Assembly (NCBI GenBank): GCA_000469685.2
Contig: LS997565.1
Span: forward strand, 9,063,005-9,127,004
Reading direction: 5' to 3'
Length of the DNA: 64,000 nt
Source of the DNA: Haemonchus contortus
Lineage: Eukaryota; Nematoda; Chromadorea; Rhabditida; Trichostrongylidae
The notes under the pieces are model-generated. The model was given only the letters and a program-made list of their open reading frames with translations, had not been told where the DNA came from and did not search any database. The translations under genes were made by a program, and so were the position numbers. This document shows, piece after piece, positions 12,151 through 22,869 of the stretch. The stretch's first letter is position 1, and each line of letters begins with the position of its first letter.

Positions 12151-13849
12151 TACACACCTGGACAGGGTGTACGGTAGCCTGTTATCATTGCCTCGTTTAG
12201 AGTGGGGAAGGATGAAATTGTAGGATCGGTGGATCATTTGTTTTGATAACCTGATTCATGTTTGAACCCCAATATTGCAGGAGACAATGAAAAACAGCGC
12301 AAGAAAATTACCGCAGAAGTCCAATAAAAGACCTGGAAAGACTACAGAAAGGTCTAGTTGGAAGTAGGTACTCAACTCATTGAGAGGTCTCTTCTTGTGT
12401 ATGACTACTGTATTCATGAGCAAGGAAAAATGTTGAAATTTTCAAAAATTGTTACGATTCAAAGGCTTAGTCAGGTGTGCAGAGTTGGCGAGGTGTTCCA
12501 ATGCATATACGAAGCCAGCTAAACCGAATAGACTTGTCCATCCTCAATGTGTCCCTCAGTAGACAGCAGCTTTCACAACGGATCGCCCCTCCCACTGGAC
12601 TGAGTAGATTATGCCGTCATAAGATTCTTGTTTCTTAACGGAGCCGACAAGAGGCAAGAAACGTTGGTGTTAGAAGGATTCGTCTGAAAGTGTGTTAGTG
12701 AGAGAGGTGCTCTGAATTTATTGGGTGCAAGAGCTGCTAATATGAGCTCAGACTTACTTAGGCCACATCTTCGAATTGAAAAAAACTTGTCTTAAGGTTT
12801 ATAAATGATGCTTGTATAAGCGGTTGTTAATACGCTCCCTCCTTCACCGCCCACCCCTCCACCCACTCCCACCCACATATTTCCATGCCCCCAAATAAAA
12901 CCCTTTTTTTGGTTACCTGATGAGGCAGGTGAACGCCTCCGTCCTTCCAAATTGATGGCAAAAAAGTTGCGAGGAAACAGACCACGTCATCCTGCACAGG
13001 TGATAACTGAGAATAACGCGAATGAGTAAAAAACTGTCCGATCAAACACCTCTATATATGTCCTTGAAAGAATCGAAAAGCTGGAGATAATTGAAAAATG
13101 ATTCAACAGGTGGAAATGTGAGCTAAAAAAGTCTACGGGGTATTCGCCCACTTCCCTCGTTCGTCAGTCTGCTATTTACTACGAAACGACAGGAGATCAA
13201 CTGTTCGTTGTAGCAAGATAATCTTGTGTATCTGCTCAATCATGGAAGATAAAATAAGCTGCAGCTGCAAGGAGAAAGAACAAGGGCTGCAAAGAGATAG
13301 CCAAGGTTAACCCTAAGGCGTAGATCTTACTGCATAGGTCTTCTTACAGTCAGATGGGCGCTCTGGGCTCACGAGCTCAGTCAGCAGGATTATTTGGATC
13401 CAGCTTGATCACCACAGTTATCCCAACCGTTTCAGTGAATCAAGAGCCAGATCCAGAAAATGACGATTCGGCCAAAAGAAAGGTTGTACTTCTTTAATAA
13501 GAGAGAGCGATCTCGGAACGTGACGAGCCTCAACGCATTCATTGTTGGTACTCCTTGGAGGCAGAAGCTAGCTACTGGGCAGCCCAGCCAACAAGTATTG
13601 CCCTAGAGTTCACCTAGCTCATCCACGAGAGAAAGCCTTTACTGGTCACCTGGGAAAGTGCGGAGGAGGAGGAGACCAAGATGTAGCCTGAGCTCAATTC
13701 GCGTCCAGGAAGGGCGAGCATCCCATCCCTCTAGAATTGAGTAGTTGGGACTATACCGACCACGAAAAGAGTACCTTCTTAGTCGGCATACCAAAAGACA
13801 TAGACCATCTCCTGGAAGTCCTGAGTAGGTGTCAGTGCATGTGGGTGTG
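12151..13849. other. Spacer between inverted repeat arms; no gene recognised
   Basis: No open frame longer than about 72 codons and no transposase motif. If the flanking arms are terminal repeats of one element, this is its non-coding interior. Confidence 0.4.
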
Positions 13850-14061
13850 GTGCGTTAGGACCGAAATGGTCGCGTCGCGGTGAGAGGGGCGTCGCGCGCG
13901 AAGGAATGTAGCAGGATGCAACAGTAGGTAAGAAATACAAGAACAAAAGTACTAATAGTAGAATTAGGCAAAAAATAATGATCGCATATCGAATGAGCTG
14001 TATGAAGAACGCTAGAGCTGTAATAACGGCGAATGAGTGGTCCGCGACAGCCGCGTGCGGC
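13850..14061 (-). repeat. Inverted repeat arm B (MITE-like)
   Basis: Reverse complement of 11946-12150, with a few substitutions and a small insertion (the arm carries an extra TTGCATCC-like stretch). The outer edge ends CCGCGTGCGGC. The shared 117-codon minus frame across it is an artefact of the repeat. Confidence 0.75.
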
Positions 14062-14211
14062 GAATCGATTACCCAGAATTGTTCCTAACGCCCGTGTCCC
14101 CAGTGCATGTATCTGCAACAGTCGGAAGGAGCCTCTCGCTCTCATTGGCACTCTTGGGAACTCATGGAGTGATTGGCTAGCAAGCTGATTCAACTTCGTA
14201 AAGTGCATCGT

Positions 14212-14229
14212 CCCCCCCCCCCCCCCCCC
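14212..14229 (+). repeat. Poly-C run of 18 bases
   Basis: Uninterrupted C tract. The complementary G tract could form a quadruplex. Its exact length is unreliable in any assembly. Confidence 0.9.
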
Positions 14230-14882
14230 AAAGATTTTACTCTCGATTGTAGATTGATTAATCTAGAAAATCCCGCGATATCCAAGATTCCATCCTGCAT
14301 GTACTGTGAAGCTGACGATACCCTAACAGAATGAATGTGGTAACGAAACGATATTCAGCTTACAAAGGATCTCCTTTGTTTTTTTTTGGTATTTGAAAGG
14401 TCTAGAAAGGACGAGTCCCCATCTTACCCCAGTGGCGGTACTCAGTACTCAGTGAACTCAGTAACCGAACTCAACATTCTACTATTTATACCTTGTACAT
14501 CATGAGTTCACATGGACAGATTATTAATACATAATAACCTTTGAGAAGATTTGAATCCACTCAAAATTATTGAGTTTTGAGCGGAAATTTGTTCATTGCA
14601 CTTTCATCACGTTACACTTTGCGTACCAAATACGGATATTCAAAGAAAAGCTTGTTCTGACATCATGGCGTGGGCGTAGATGGCACTTGGGTGGTCCAAC
14701 CCACGCGACTTGAACTTTTTGGATTACTGAAAAAGTCGCCTAAGCATCAGAATACTGTGGAATGTGGTCGAACATAAATCGAATATTGATTGTACTGAGA
14801 CGTTATGCAACTATCTTCTGTATAGAGTTGGACTTTCTGACTCCTACAACGAACGAAGATCAGGTGTACCGTTGATTACTGT
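14230..14882. other. No gene recognised
   Basis: AT-rich sequence with no frame of note. Confidence 0.5.
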
Positions 14883-15148
14883 CGGGCACGTCATGCGATA
14901 TACATAGTGATGACCTTTGGACCAGAGTGGTTACTGACTGAATCCTTCGGGATGTCAAACGTACACCAGGACGGCCGTCAGCCCGATGGTCTGCTTCTTC
15001 ACGAAACTAATGCTTTGCGCCGTTCCCTTCGAGCAAGTACGACTCACTGGACTACTTGGCTCGCGACAGGGACGAATGAAGGCATTACTGGCGCCCGCTC
15101 GACGAAATCAATGATCAACGGGACGACAGGTGATACAGGTGAGGTGGT
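14883..15148 (+). mobile_element. RTE retrotransposon 3' fragment
   Basis: Matches the 3' end of the RTE element at 56575-58790. It carries GGGCACGTCATGCGATA, a GGACGGCC block, CGACAGGGACGAATG, CGCCCGCTCGACGAAATC and the terminal GACGACAGGTGATACAGGTG. Only the last 265 bp are present, and the frame is broken. Confidence 0.8.
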
Positions 15149-15297
15149 AGAATTTGACTTCATTTTTAGCAGATCTCTATATTCTGATACACTTTTAAAG
15201 ATGAAAAAAATAGGCTGTTGAGCGGCTTCCTTGATGAAATATTATTATATCATAATACGAAGAAATTTAAGGGAACGAAGTTTTTTGAAAGTAGGTA

Positions 15298-16853
15298 CAG
15301 CGTGTTTCAAAAGTATGTGCACACCCAACTTTTTCTTTTTTTGGGGATACCATTGCTTCCTGTAACCTGTGACCTTGACCATTCAATTCCTTGTGTGCGA
15401 TACTCTACGAACACATTCTCTGAGAAATCACCGTAGCTGCTAACGCAACTTTTTATTAAACAAAAATTTTTTCTCTGTTTCAAAAGTGCACACTTAGCAA
15501 AAAACAAAAATATAACCGAGATCAGAAATCAATAGGGCCTCCTAAATTCCTGTAAAGGTTATCGATTACGAGGAATCGTTTGAAAATGGTTTCATTATGG
15601 TAGGTTCTTTAGTTACCTTTGAAATGGAAAATTTTGAGTGTACATATACTTTTGGAACGGCAACTAGGCCGCTCTTTTTCATGCATTGCTAGATTCATTC
15701 AAGACCCTGGTAGCTATCGCTCACAACCTATTCCTAGCCGTCCGCGTATTTTGACTGCTCAGGACAACAGGAGAATAGCCCGTCTTGTGACGAATACTTC
15801 TTTGTCTTGAGTCAGATACGAGCTCAGATGGTTTATCAGTCTCGCGTGCGACCGTTTGGCGCTCTAACCGCTCTGATGAGTATATCACATGAGTGACGAT
15901 GGAGAAGGTTACTCGACTCAATACTTTCCACAAGCTGACAAGGCTGGAGTTTGCTCTCCCAGACCATCAAAGAGCCTCCTCCGAAATTCATTTTCGAAAA
16001 CACGAGTGGCTCTCGGCGAAGTTCCCTCCATAATGACGAAATCCATCCGACCCGTCGAAATTGAATTTCTTTTCATCATAGAAGATCACCTAAGAACAAA
16101 ATGGGTACAACACGTCGTTTGTTCTGAAAACAGGAAAATCCTGAAAATTCTCGAACAACCGTACCTTGTTCCATGATGTTGCCATGTTCCTACGAGCAAA
16201 CTCCAGCCTTGTCAGCTTGTGGCGAGTATTGAGTCGAGTAGCCTTCTTCATCGTTTCTCGTGTGATATACTCATCAGAGCGGATAGAGCGCCAAACGGTC
16301 GTACGCGAGACTGATAAACCTATCTGTCCTCGGATTTGACCAGCAGACGAAGAGGTATTCGCCACAAGACGGGCTATTCTCCTCATGTCCTGAGCAGTCA
16401 AAATACGTGGACGGCCAGGAATAGGTTGTCAGCGATAGCTGCCAGGGTCTTGAATGAATCTAGCAATGTATGAAAAAGAGCGGCCCAGTCGCCGTTCGAA
16501 AAGTATGTGCACACTCAAAATTTTTCACTTCAAATGTAACTAAAACCTACCGCAACGAAACCATTCTCAAACGATTCCTCGTGGTCGATAACCTCTACTA
16601 AAATTTAGGGGGCCCGATTGATTCCTGCTCCCGGTTGTATTTTTGTTTTTTGCTAAGTGTGTACATACTTTTGAAACAAAGAAAAATTGTTCTTTAATAT
16701 GAAATTGTGTTAGCAGCTACGATGTTTTCTCAGAGGAAGTGATCGTAGGTTCTCGCACACAAGGAATTGAATGGTGAAGGTCACAGGTTACAGGAAGGAA
16801 TGGTATCCCCAAAAAACAAAAATGTTGGGTGTGCACATACTTTTGAAACACAC
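15298..16853. mobile_element. Palindromic foldback element derived from a Tc1-type transposon
   Basis: Flanked by TA at 15296-15297 and 16854-16855. Both ends carry the inverted GTGTTTCAAAAGTATGTGC. The match continues for about 650 bp: 15298-15955 reads as the reverse complement of about 16195-16853, around a 240-bp centre. Each arm encodes the N-terminal helix-turn-helix half of a Tc1-type transposase. The minus-strand copy (16090-16401) shows AQDMRRIARLVANTS, SRTTVWRSI and LEFARRNMATSWNKV, and the plus-strand copy (15640-15810) is broken by stops. Further copies of the end motif lie inside the arms (about 15480, 15635, 16500 and 16650). The catalytic DDE half is absent, so it cannot move itself. 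Confidence 0.8.
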
Positions 16854-17004
16854 TATTGCGGCATGTGGCGGGGCGGCAAGGGGAGCACTTCATGTACGTG
16901 CCTGCTCCGAGAATGAATCCCGACTCGATATCCGCTTTTTCAGACAAGCCAAGGCTCCCATCGCTCTGGCAAGAGCTAGTTGGTGCAGGACTCGCCCGGG
17001 TAGA

Positions 17005-17135
17005 TAAACAGCACTGACTTGTTCATATATTGACAGCCTAAGTCATTGTATAGACTACAATAGCATTCAAAACGGCCTACGGACTCTGAACGGGAGTCGC
17101 GTGTGGGGCGCATCTCAGAGCGGGCTTGATTACCA
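17005..17135 (+). repeat. SINE 3' half
   Basis: Contains the body blocks CACTGACTTGTTCATAT, AGTCATTGTATAG, CTCTGAACGGGAGTCG and GGGCGCATCTC from the 3' half of the SINE. The tRNA-like head is missing. Confidence 0.7.
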
Positions 17136-18945
17136 TTGAAGCATTTATGTTTTATTCTATACCTTGACGTACTGAATAACGAAGGGCTCGGCTAATCTTT
17201 GAACTAGCGTTTCATTTCTTACATTCCCTGTTACCAAGCAACCGACTTGGACATGGAAGACCTTCCGTGATCAGCCAAGAGAGGGGCTTATTGAATACCA
17301 TAGTCATGTGGACAGCGGTCTCTCTGAGAGGTGGTCTTGTATGGACGACTTAAAAGTTAAGAGAAGAGGAGCGATTTGACTGAGGCTAAGGAGTAGTGCT
17401 CTCTGGACGGATTCTCGGGGCCGTTTCCTGCCATTCGCCGGCATTTACTGCTAGCGCATGACTGGATACTTTTTTTGGTTTTTATTCATCAACATCAACT
17501 GATCCGCTTACTGACGTCTATCCATTTTGTACGCGTCAGTCACAGAGAGTAAGGTAACTATTTATAAAACATATATTAAGAAAGATTCTACAAAAATTCT
17601 GTCCATTACCCGAGTCAAGCAGAAAAAGAATCCACATGATGGCTTTACCAGCATCACCTAGGATCTTTTTTTAGAATATGCATTAAGGCGTTAACGGAGG
17701 TATACGCTGCAGGTCAAGAAAAGTGTATTGATATATCAAATTTATACAATAGAAAGCGAAAGTGGTAAGGGTTGGGTGATCGAATCCTGGATAGGCACCC
17801 ACCCGCTCCAAACAGCTTCCTATATCATAGGGTGATCGTTGTCAGACTTATTTAGGAGAACAATGGTACTAACTTCTACAGCAGGTCAGTGCGATGCGCC
17901 AAAGACTTCAGCCTTCATCCTTTATTCAATACGTGAATACGAACCTCCCTTCCTAGAAAGGTGACAGAGAACTCTCAAGAAGTTCGCGGCATTAGTTTCC
18001 CCCTGCATGTAGAGACTTCTCCAATTGAGGGTGCAGTTCACGATAAACAATGCTTCTGAGATATCACTATGGGGTGAATCTGTGGCCCTTCCGTGTGCAA
18101 TATGTCGCGCTTCCAGGCCGGAAAACGGCCTGAATAAGGAGTTTTAAGAGATTGACCAGATGCCAGACCCACAGCAGACAAGTTGCAACGGCAGATATTA
18201 GGTTGATGCATAGTTATTGCGGGTTTTTTCGCGGCTTCTTTCCTCTCGATTAAATTAAACTTTTGAATTTGGTTTTTTTGTAGAAATAATCTTCTTAATT
18301 TCCTCAACAGAAATATGCCTAGAAGCTCATCTTCATATACACCGAATCATGCCCATTTACTTCGAGAAATGATGGAAGGCGGCACACTCATAACGTGATC
18401 ACAACGAACTTCTCATGCATCAACCTAATATGTGGGCAAAAAATATGGATGACGTACCGAATAGTTTGATGGTTTGGGAAGAGGTACAAATATGAAGGGC
18501 CTTCACCTCCTCTCCTATATGACATTCCGTAGTAGCTCTGCTATAAGATTACGGTAGTATTAGCATGCCACAAATCACATCAAACAAATTTTTGCTCTAG
18601 ATCTAAACTCTATCCATTTCACATCTATGACGTGAAAGAAAATCCCGTAATGCAGGAAATTGAAATGTCAAATTGTTGAGCGGCAGTAACAATAACTACT
18701 TAGCAGTACCAATCAAAGTAAGCATGACTCACTCCAACCCAGTTCTGCCTGTACCCCACGTCGGTAACAAATCGGTACTGCGTTAGTGAAATTCACGATT
18801 TTCCAGCTAGATTCTACCAGTCAGTTCTTGACATTAAAGGGCTAATGTCACAAAACTTCTTCGTGATCAGAAACTGGCTCCAGTGTAAGGAGGAAACGGA
18901 AATCAGAAGGCGAGAAGGGGTCGCATGTGTGCGATGGGTTGTTAG
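17136..18945. other. No gene recognised
   Basis: No supported coding region. A short tRNA-like scrap (ATCGAATCCTGGATAGGC near 17780) may be another SINE head, and TGCAGTTCACGATAAA near 18031 resembles the MITE end described next. Confidence 0.4.
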
Positions 18946-19588
18946 AGGCACAGTTCACGATAATTTTGGGTAGTCTAGATTATGATGAGAAATGGACGAC
19001 AAGATCGAAAATAGTGCGATGAAGGTGGAGAAACTGCGTGCGGTGTTTCCAAACTGAAAGAGGCTTTGGAAACCGTTAAAAGGGGGGCTGGACAAAGAAG
19101 AGAGTGGCGTTTGGACGAGCAATGCAATGTGTCTCACTGCATACGTGTTGGTCCTGGTGCGAATAACAGACAATGGTAAGCCAAAATTCATTCACTTATA
19201 AGCATAAGTAAACAAAAAACCCTAGTAACAGCAAAAGTTGCCCACATTTCTCAGCCTCTAGGAGTAGGAAATTAAATAAGGGATCGCGGCAGCAAAGAGA
19301 AAATCAGGGGAAAAAAGAATGGGAGAAAAACATCGCCTCATCACTCGGCGATTAGCTGATTGTGGGTGGATCCTAGAACGAATAATAGCAATCTGTATTG
19401 TCTCGACACTCGTCTATCGTGACACCGATCGAGGGGCGGGGAAGCGAACTACGGCAGCAACGGGGCTTCCACTATGCCCTATGCGCCGAGATTGTGGGAG
19501 CGAGAGAGTCCCTTCTACCACCGATGGGGGGCGCTGAGTATTTCTGAAGGAAGAACTCAGTAACCTTTCTTATCGTGAGCCGTGCCTT
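18946..19588. mobile_element. MITE copy 1
   Basis: About 640 bp bounded by AGGCACAGTTCACGATAAT and, inverted, a diverged TTATCGTGAGCCGTGCCTTT. Its whole length is similar to 22293-22869: shared blocks include TTTTGGGTAGTC, GAAGGTGGAG, GTGTTTCC, CAATGTGTCTCACTGC, AATTAAATAAGGGATC and AATGGGAGAAAAACA. No transposase is encoded. It is about 65 bp longer than the other copy, mostly near its right end. Confidence 0.75.
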
Positions 19589-19869
19589 TGAGCAGCTCCT
19601 ACACTTCATACTCACCATTCATTTTGGCTTACGTAGGGCAGGACGGGGCGATCTAATTGCAGAAAGACAAGATGGTTTTGACTATTTGTGGCGTACCCAT
19701 TGGAACAGATCAAACTTTTCTCAAAAACAACTCTGCACAATCGGTTCGAAAAAGAATGATCACAACATAAGGAGGAAATTCATTATTTGCTAGCAAAATA
19801 TATAACTCTGGGAACTACAAGGTATTTTGGAATCTCTTTCAGGATGAGGAATGGTTCACTCTACGCGAT

Positions 19870-19952
19870 TATTGATACTATATATTATATTATTGATTAT
19901 TGATATATTATTGATATTATTGATTATTGATATTATTATTATTGATACTTAT
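19870..19952. repeat. TTATTGATA-type minisatellite
   Basis: Irregular repetition of ATTATTGATA and related units over about 80 bp, almost pure A/T with periodic G. Confidence 0.8.
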
Positions 19953-19993
19953 TATCAGGATACTGAGTAAAGGGAATAAGGTGAAGGGGGGAA

Positions 19994-20281
19994 TTAGGCA
20001 AACTCCAAAGACTGATACACACGATTGTGTTTGAGAATGCTTCTGCTTTCACGGTGATAAGATGTAACGAAAGCTCCTTTGCAAAGTATCAGCACAGAGT
20101 TTGAATGGCATTCGAAGAGAAAATCTGATTGAATATTATATTCTTTGAGAGGATTCAAAACGTATGCTAATCCTGAAACGGATTCGTCCACTCCAGTAAG
20201 TGGATTCGAAAAAAAGCTCAGGAGTTTAGCTCCCTGTGCGATATTTCCAACTGCTTCGTGAAAGGAATAACTTGAATGCAT
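19994..20281 (-). CDS. Uncharacterised open frame of 95 codons
   Basis: The frame begins with an ATG at 20281, ends with TAA, and has balanced, protein-like codon use (segments NIAQGAKLLSFF and DFLFECHSNSVLIL). No family is recognised and no neighbouring exon could be matched in phase. It could be a single exon of a dead or unannotated gene, or chance. Confidence 0.2.
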   Translation of the reverse strand: MHSSYSFHEAVGNIAQGAKLLSFFSNPLTGVDESVSGLAYVLNPLKEYNIQSDFLFECHSNSVLILCKGAFVTSYHRESRSILKHNRVYQSLEFA

Positions 20282-20725
20282 GGAAAGGATTAGGGAGTTT
20301 ATTTTCGAAGTAGAAATCTCGGGTTAATATTTTCTGACAGCCCGGCCAACTACTTACTCAAACAGTACATGTTCGTTTCCAACCTTTCCAACCTCATGAT
20401 GAAGCATGAAAAATCAAGAAACCGAATTTGTTGCCAATAGAAGACGAAAAAATAATGGATTCTGACGACTGAATTACATAAAGAGTATCTGCTTGTAGAA
20501 GTTACTGTAATTGCTACAACCCATACAGCTTGGTTTCTCTGTACGCATCAAAAACGATATCTCATTGGGAATTCGATCGCTGTAACAGATTAGGGCAGAC
20601 GTGGGCCCAGTGAAGTAGCGAGATTCAAGCCCAGCTACTGCGATTACCGGGAGCAACATAAAGCAAAATTTAGTAAACTTTTCGTGAGATTACTCCCGAG
20701 GGGAACTTCTTCAAGAGATTAGCCA

Positions 20726-20759
20726 TAAGGATCTCGGGAGTAGTCTCCCGAGATCCTTA
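20726..20759. repeat. Perfect 15-bp hairpin with 4-nt loop
   Basis: TAAGGATCTCGGGAG at 20726-20740 is followed by TAGT and its exact reverse complement at 20745-20759. A related CTCCCGAG element lies about 40 bp upstream, in ATTACTCCCGAGGGG. No coding context. Confidence 0.8.
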
Positions 20760-22292
20760 GGGTTAATGTGAAGGACATAATGCAAGAGGAGCAGCCGACG
20801 TCATTTTTCATGCGCTCATCAAAAAGACAGTGGGAGAAATCATTAAAACGCCTAGAATAATTTCATCACCCTCTTTTTTGTAGGGGAATGATTTCAATTC
20901 CGGATCAAATCCATTCGAATCTATCGGGAATAGAATTCTCCTCTTGAGGATGGAATCTTGGTGGCACCTTTGACTTCTCGGTAGTAGGCTTATGCAACCT
21001 ACGAGAAGGTAAGGTGAAATTATCGATGAAATGGCATTTCACGCCATCCACAACGTTACCGAACACGCAATTCATACGAAGGAGAAGGTCATGACGAAAT
21101 TAGAAGATGCTGAGAGCAAGTAAAGCAGGTTAGCAGAGGAAGATTGTTCTGATAAATCCTGGCTGAACAGCCATACAGGCCATGAGTTTCTTCCAAATCT
21201 GTCTAGAAAGCAAAACGATCTACAACTGCCGACTGTCTCTTGCAATGCACTTTATAGGCCAAATACACAATCAAGCGCTGCTGGGATTTGGCATAGAAGT
21301 AGATTGCATGGAGACATCTCCAAAAGGAACGACTACCATTAAAAAAATCCTCCCTACATGTTTTATCTATAGCCAAATTAAGATTAGGCACATACACTAT
21401 GCAGTTCAGTGACCTATCAATCGACAGATCCCTAGGAATCTGCCGTCAATTTGTAGCGTTGCTAAGGTATACATCATTATACTTTTGATGCTCTCTACAG
21501 GATTTTCATCAGAAAAGTTGAATTTGTTCTCAGCATTACCCCTTTCCCTTCCGGTCATACATCAACACTGCTTTTGGAGAGGGCCTGGTCAAATTTCGTT
21601 TTCAATCTGGGCATACGACGTCCGACAATGATCCTCCCTCCGGACGACCAGTGACCATCAATGTCACCCTTATGAGAGCGAAGCGAAGAGGAGGCTGGAA
21701 ATTACGAGCATGGAACTGGCGAGGCTTCTCAAGTGAGATCAGATGAAAGCCATTCGACACTTTCACGAACTTGGTTACAGCAACGTTCCTGCTGGAATGA
21801 TTCTGCATCAATTAATCGATGGATCCCCTCACATGCGTGTCTCAGTGAGCCGTTCTCTCCTACTCATCTCAATGAGAAGGAGTTGGTAGAAGGTCTGGTG
21901 AAAGAAGATGATAGTTGGATGAAAACTACAGTGCGTCGCCACCGCTGCTCAGACCAAGTCAGAAAAGTGCTCGAGAAAGGTATGCTGTCCTGCTTCTGGA
22001 CCTGGAACATTATATCATGAGTAGCTGTTTCGAGCCAAACAGTCGCGGCTACCATCTACAGCATTCATTTCGAAGAACGCTCTCATATGACCGAGTAAAA
22101 AGCGATAAGGAAGAATTTCTGTCCATTTTCTGCATGATGGTGTTCGACCGGCAGCACTACACAACACGTTGGAAGGCTGTGGCTTCCTTTTTTGACTCAC
22201 AATTCCGCTCCGTTTGGGAGGGAGAAATAGCCAGCTTGCCAGCCACGTCAGATGCATGTACTAGAAAATGGTGGCGTTTGAACCATCTATTT

Positions 22293-22869
22293 AAAGGGAC
22301 AGTTCACGAAAATTTTGGGTAATCCAGATTATGATGAAAAATGGTAGGCAAGGTCGAAAATAGTGCGATGAAGGTGGAGGGACGGCGTGAATCGGTGTTT
22401 CCAGAGTGAAAAAGGCTTCGAAAAACCGTTAAAAAGGGGGCTGGACGAGAATGAAACCAGAAAAATGAAGAAGAGTGTGGTGTGGTGTTTGGACGAGCTA
22501 TACAATGTGTCTCACTGCGTACGTGTGGGCCCTGATAAGAATAACAGACTATGGTGAGCAAAAATTCATTCGCTTATAAACATACGTAAACAAAAAAACC
22601 CTGGTAACAGCAAAAGAAGCTCACCTTTTCACCTTCTAGCAGTAGGAAATTAAATAGGGGATCACGGCAGCAAAAAGAATAACAGAGGAAAAAGGAATGG
22701 GAGAAAAACACAGCCTCACACTTGGCGACCAGCTGATTGTGAGGGGGTCCTAGAACGAATTGTTGTAATCTGTGTTGTTTCGACACTCGTCTGATGTGAT
22801 GACGTGACATCGAGAGGCGGGAAAGCCATTGACGTTCCTGCCCATTGAATTATCGTGAACTGTGCCTTT
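22293..22869. mobile_element. MITE copy 2
   Basis: About 577 bp from AAAGGGACAGTTCACGAAAA to ATTATCGTGAACTGTGCCTT, inverted ends of about 20 bp. Same orientation and content as copy 1. A possible TATTT target duplication flanks it (22288-22292 and about 22868-22872). Confidence 0.8.

Larger units (their letters stand above)
19589..22292. other. No supported gene
   Basis: Contains a simple repeat, a perfect hairpin and an isolated minus-strand frame listed separately. Plus-strand frames at 21733-22322 have no recognisable motifs. Confidence 0.4.

Noticed and set aside
13855..14208. Minus-strand frame of 117 codons
   Set aside because: It runs through the inverted repeat arm 13850-14061, and the same text appears in an unrelated frame of the other arm. 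It is a repeat artefact.
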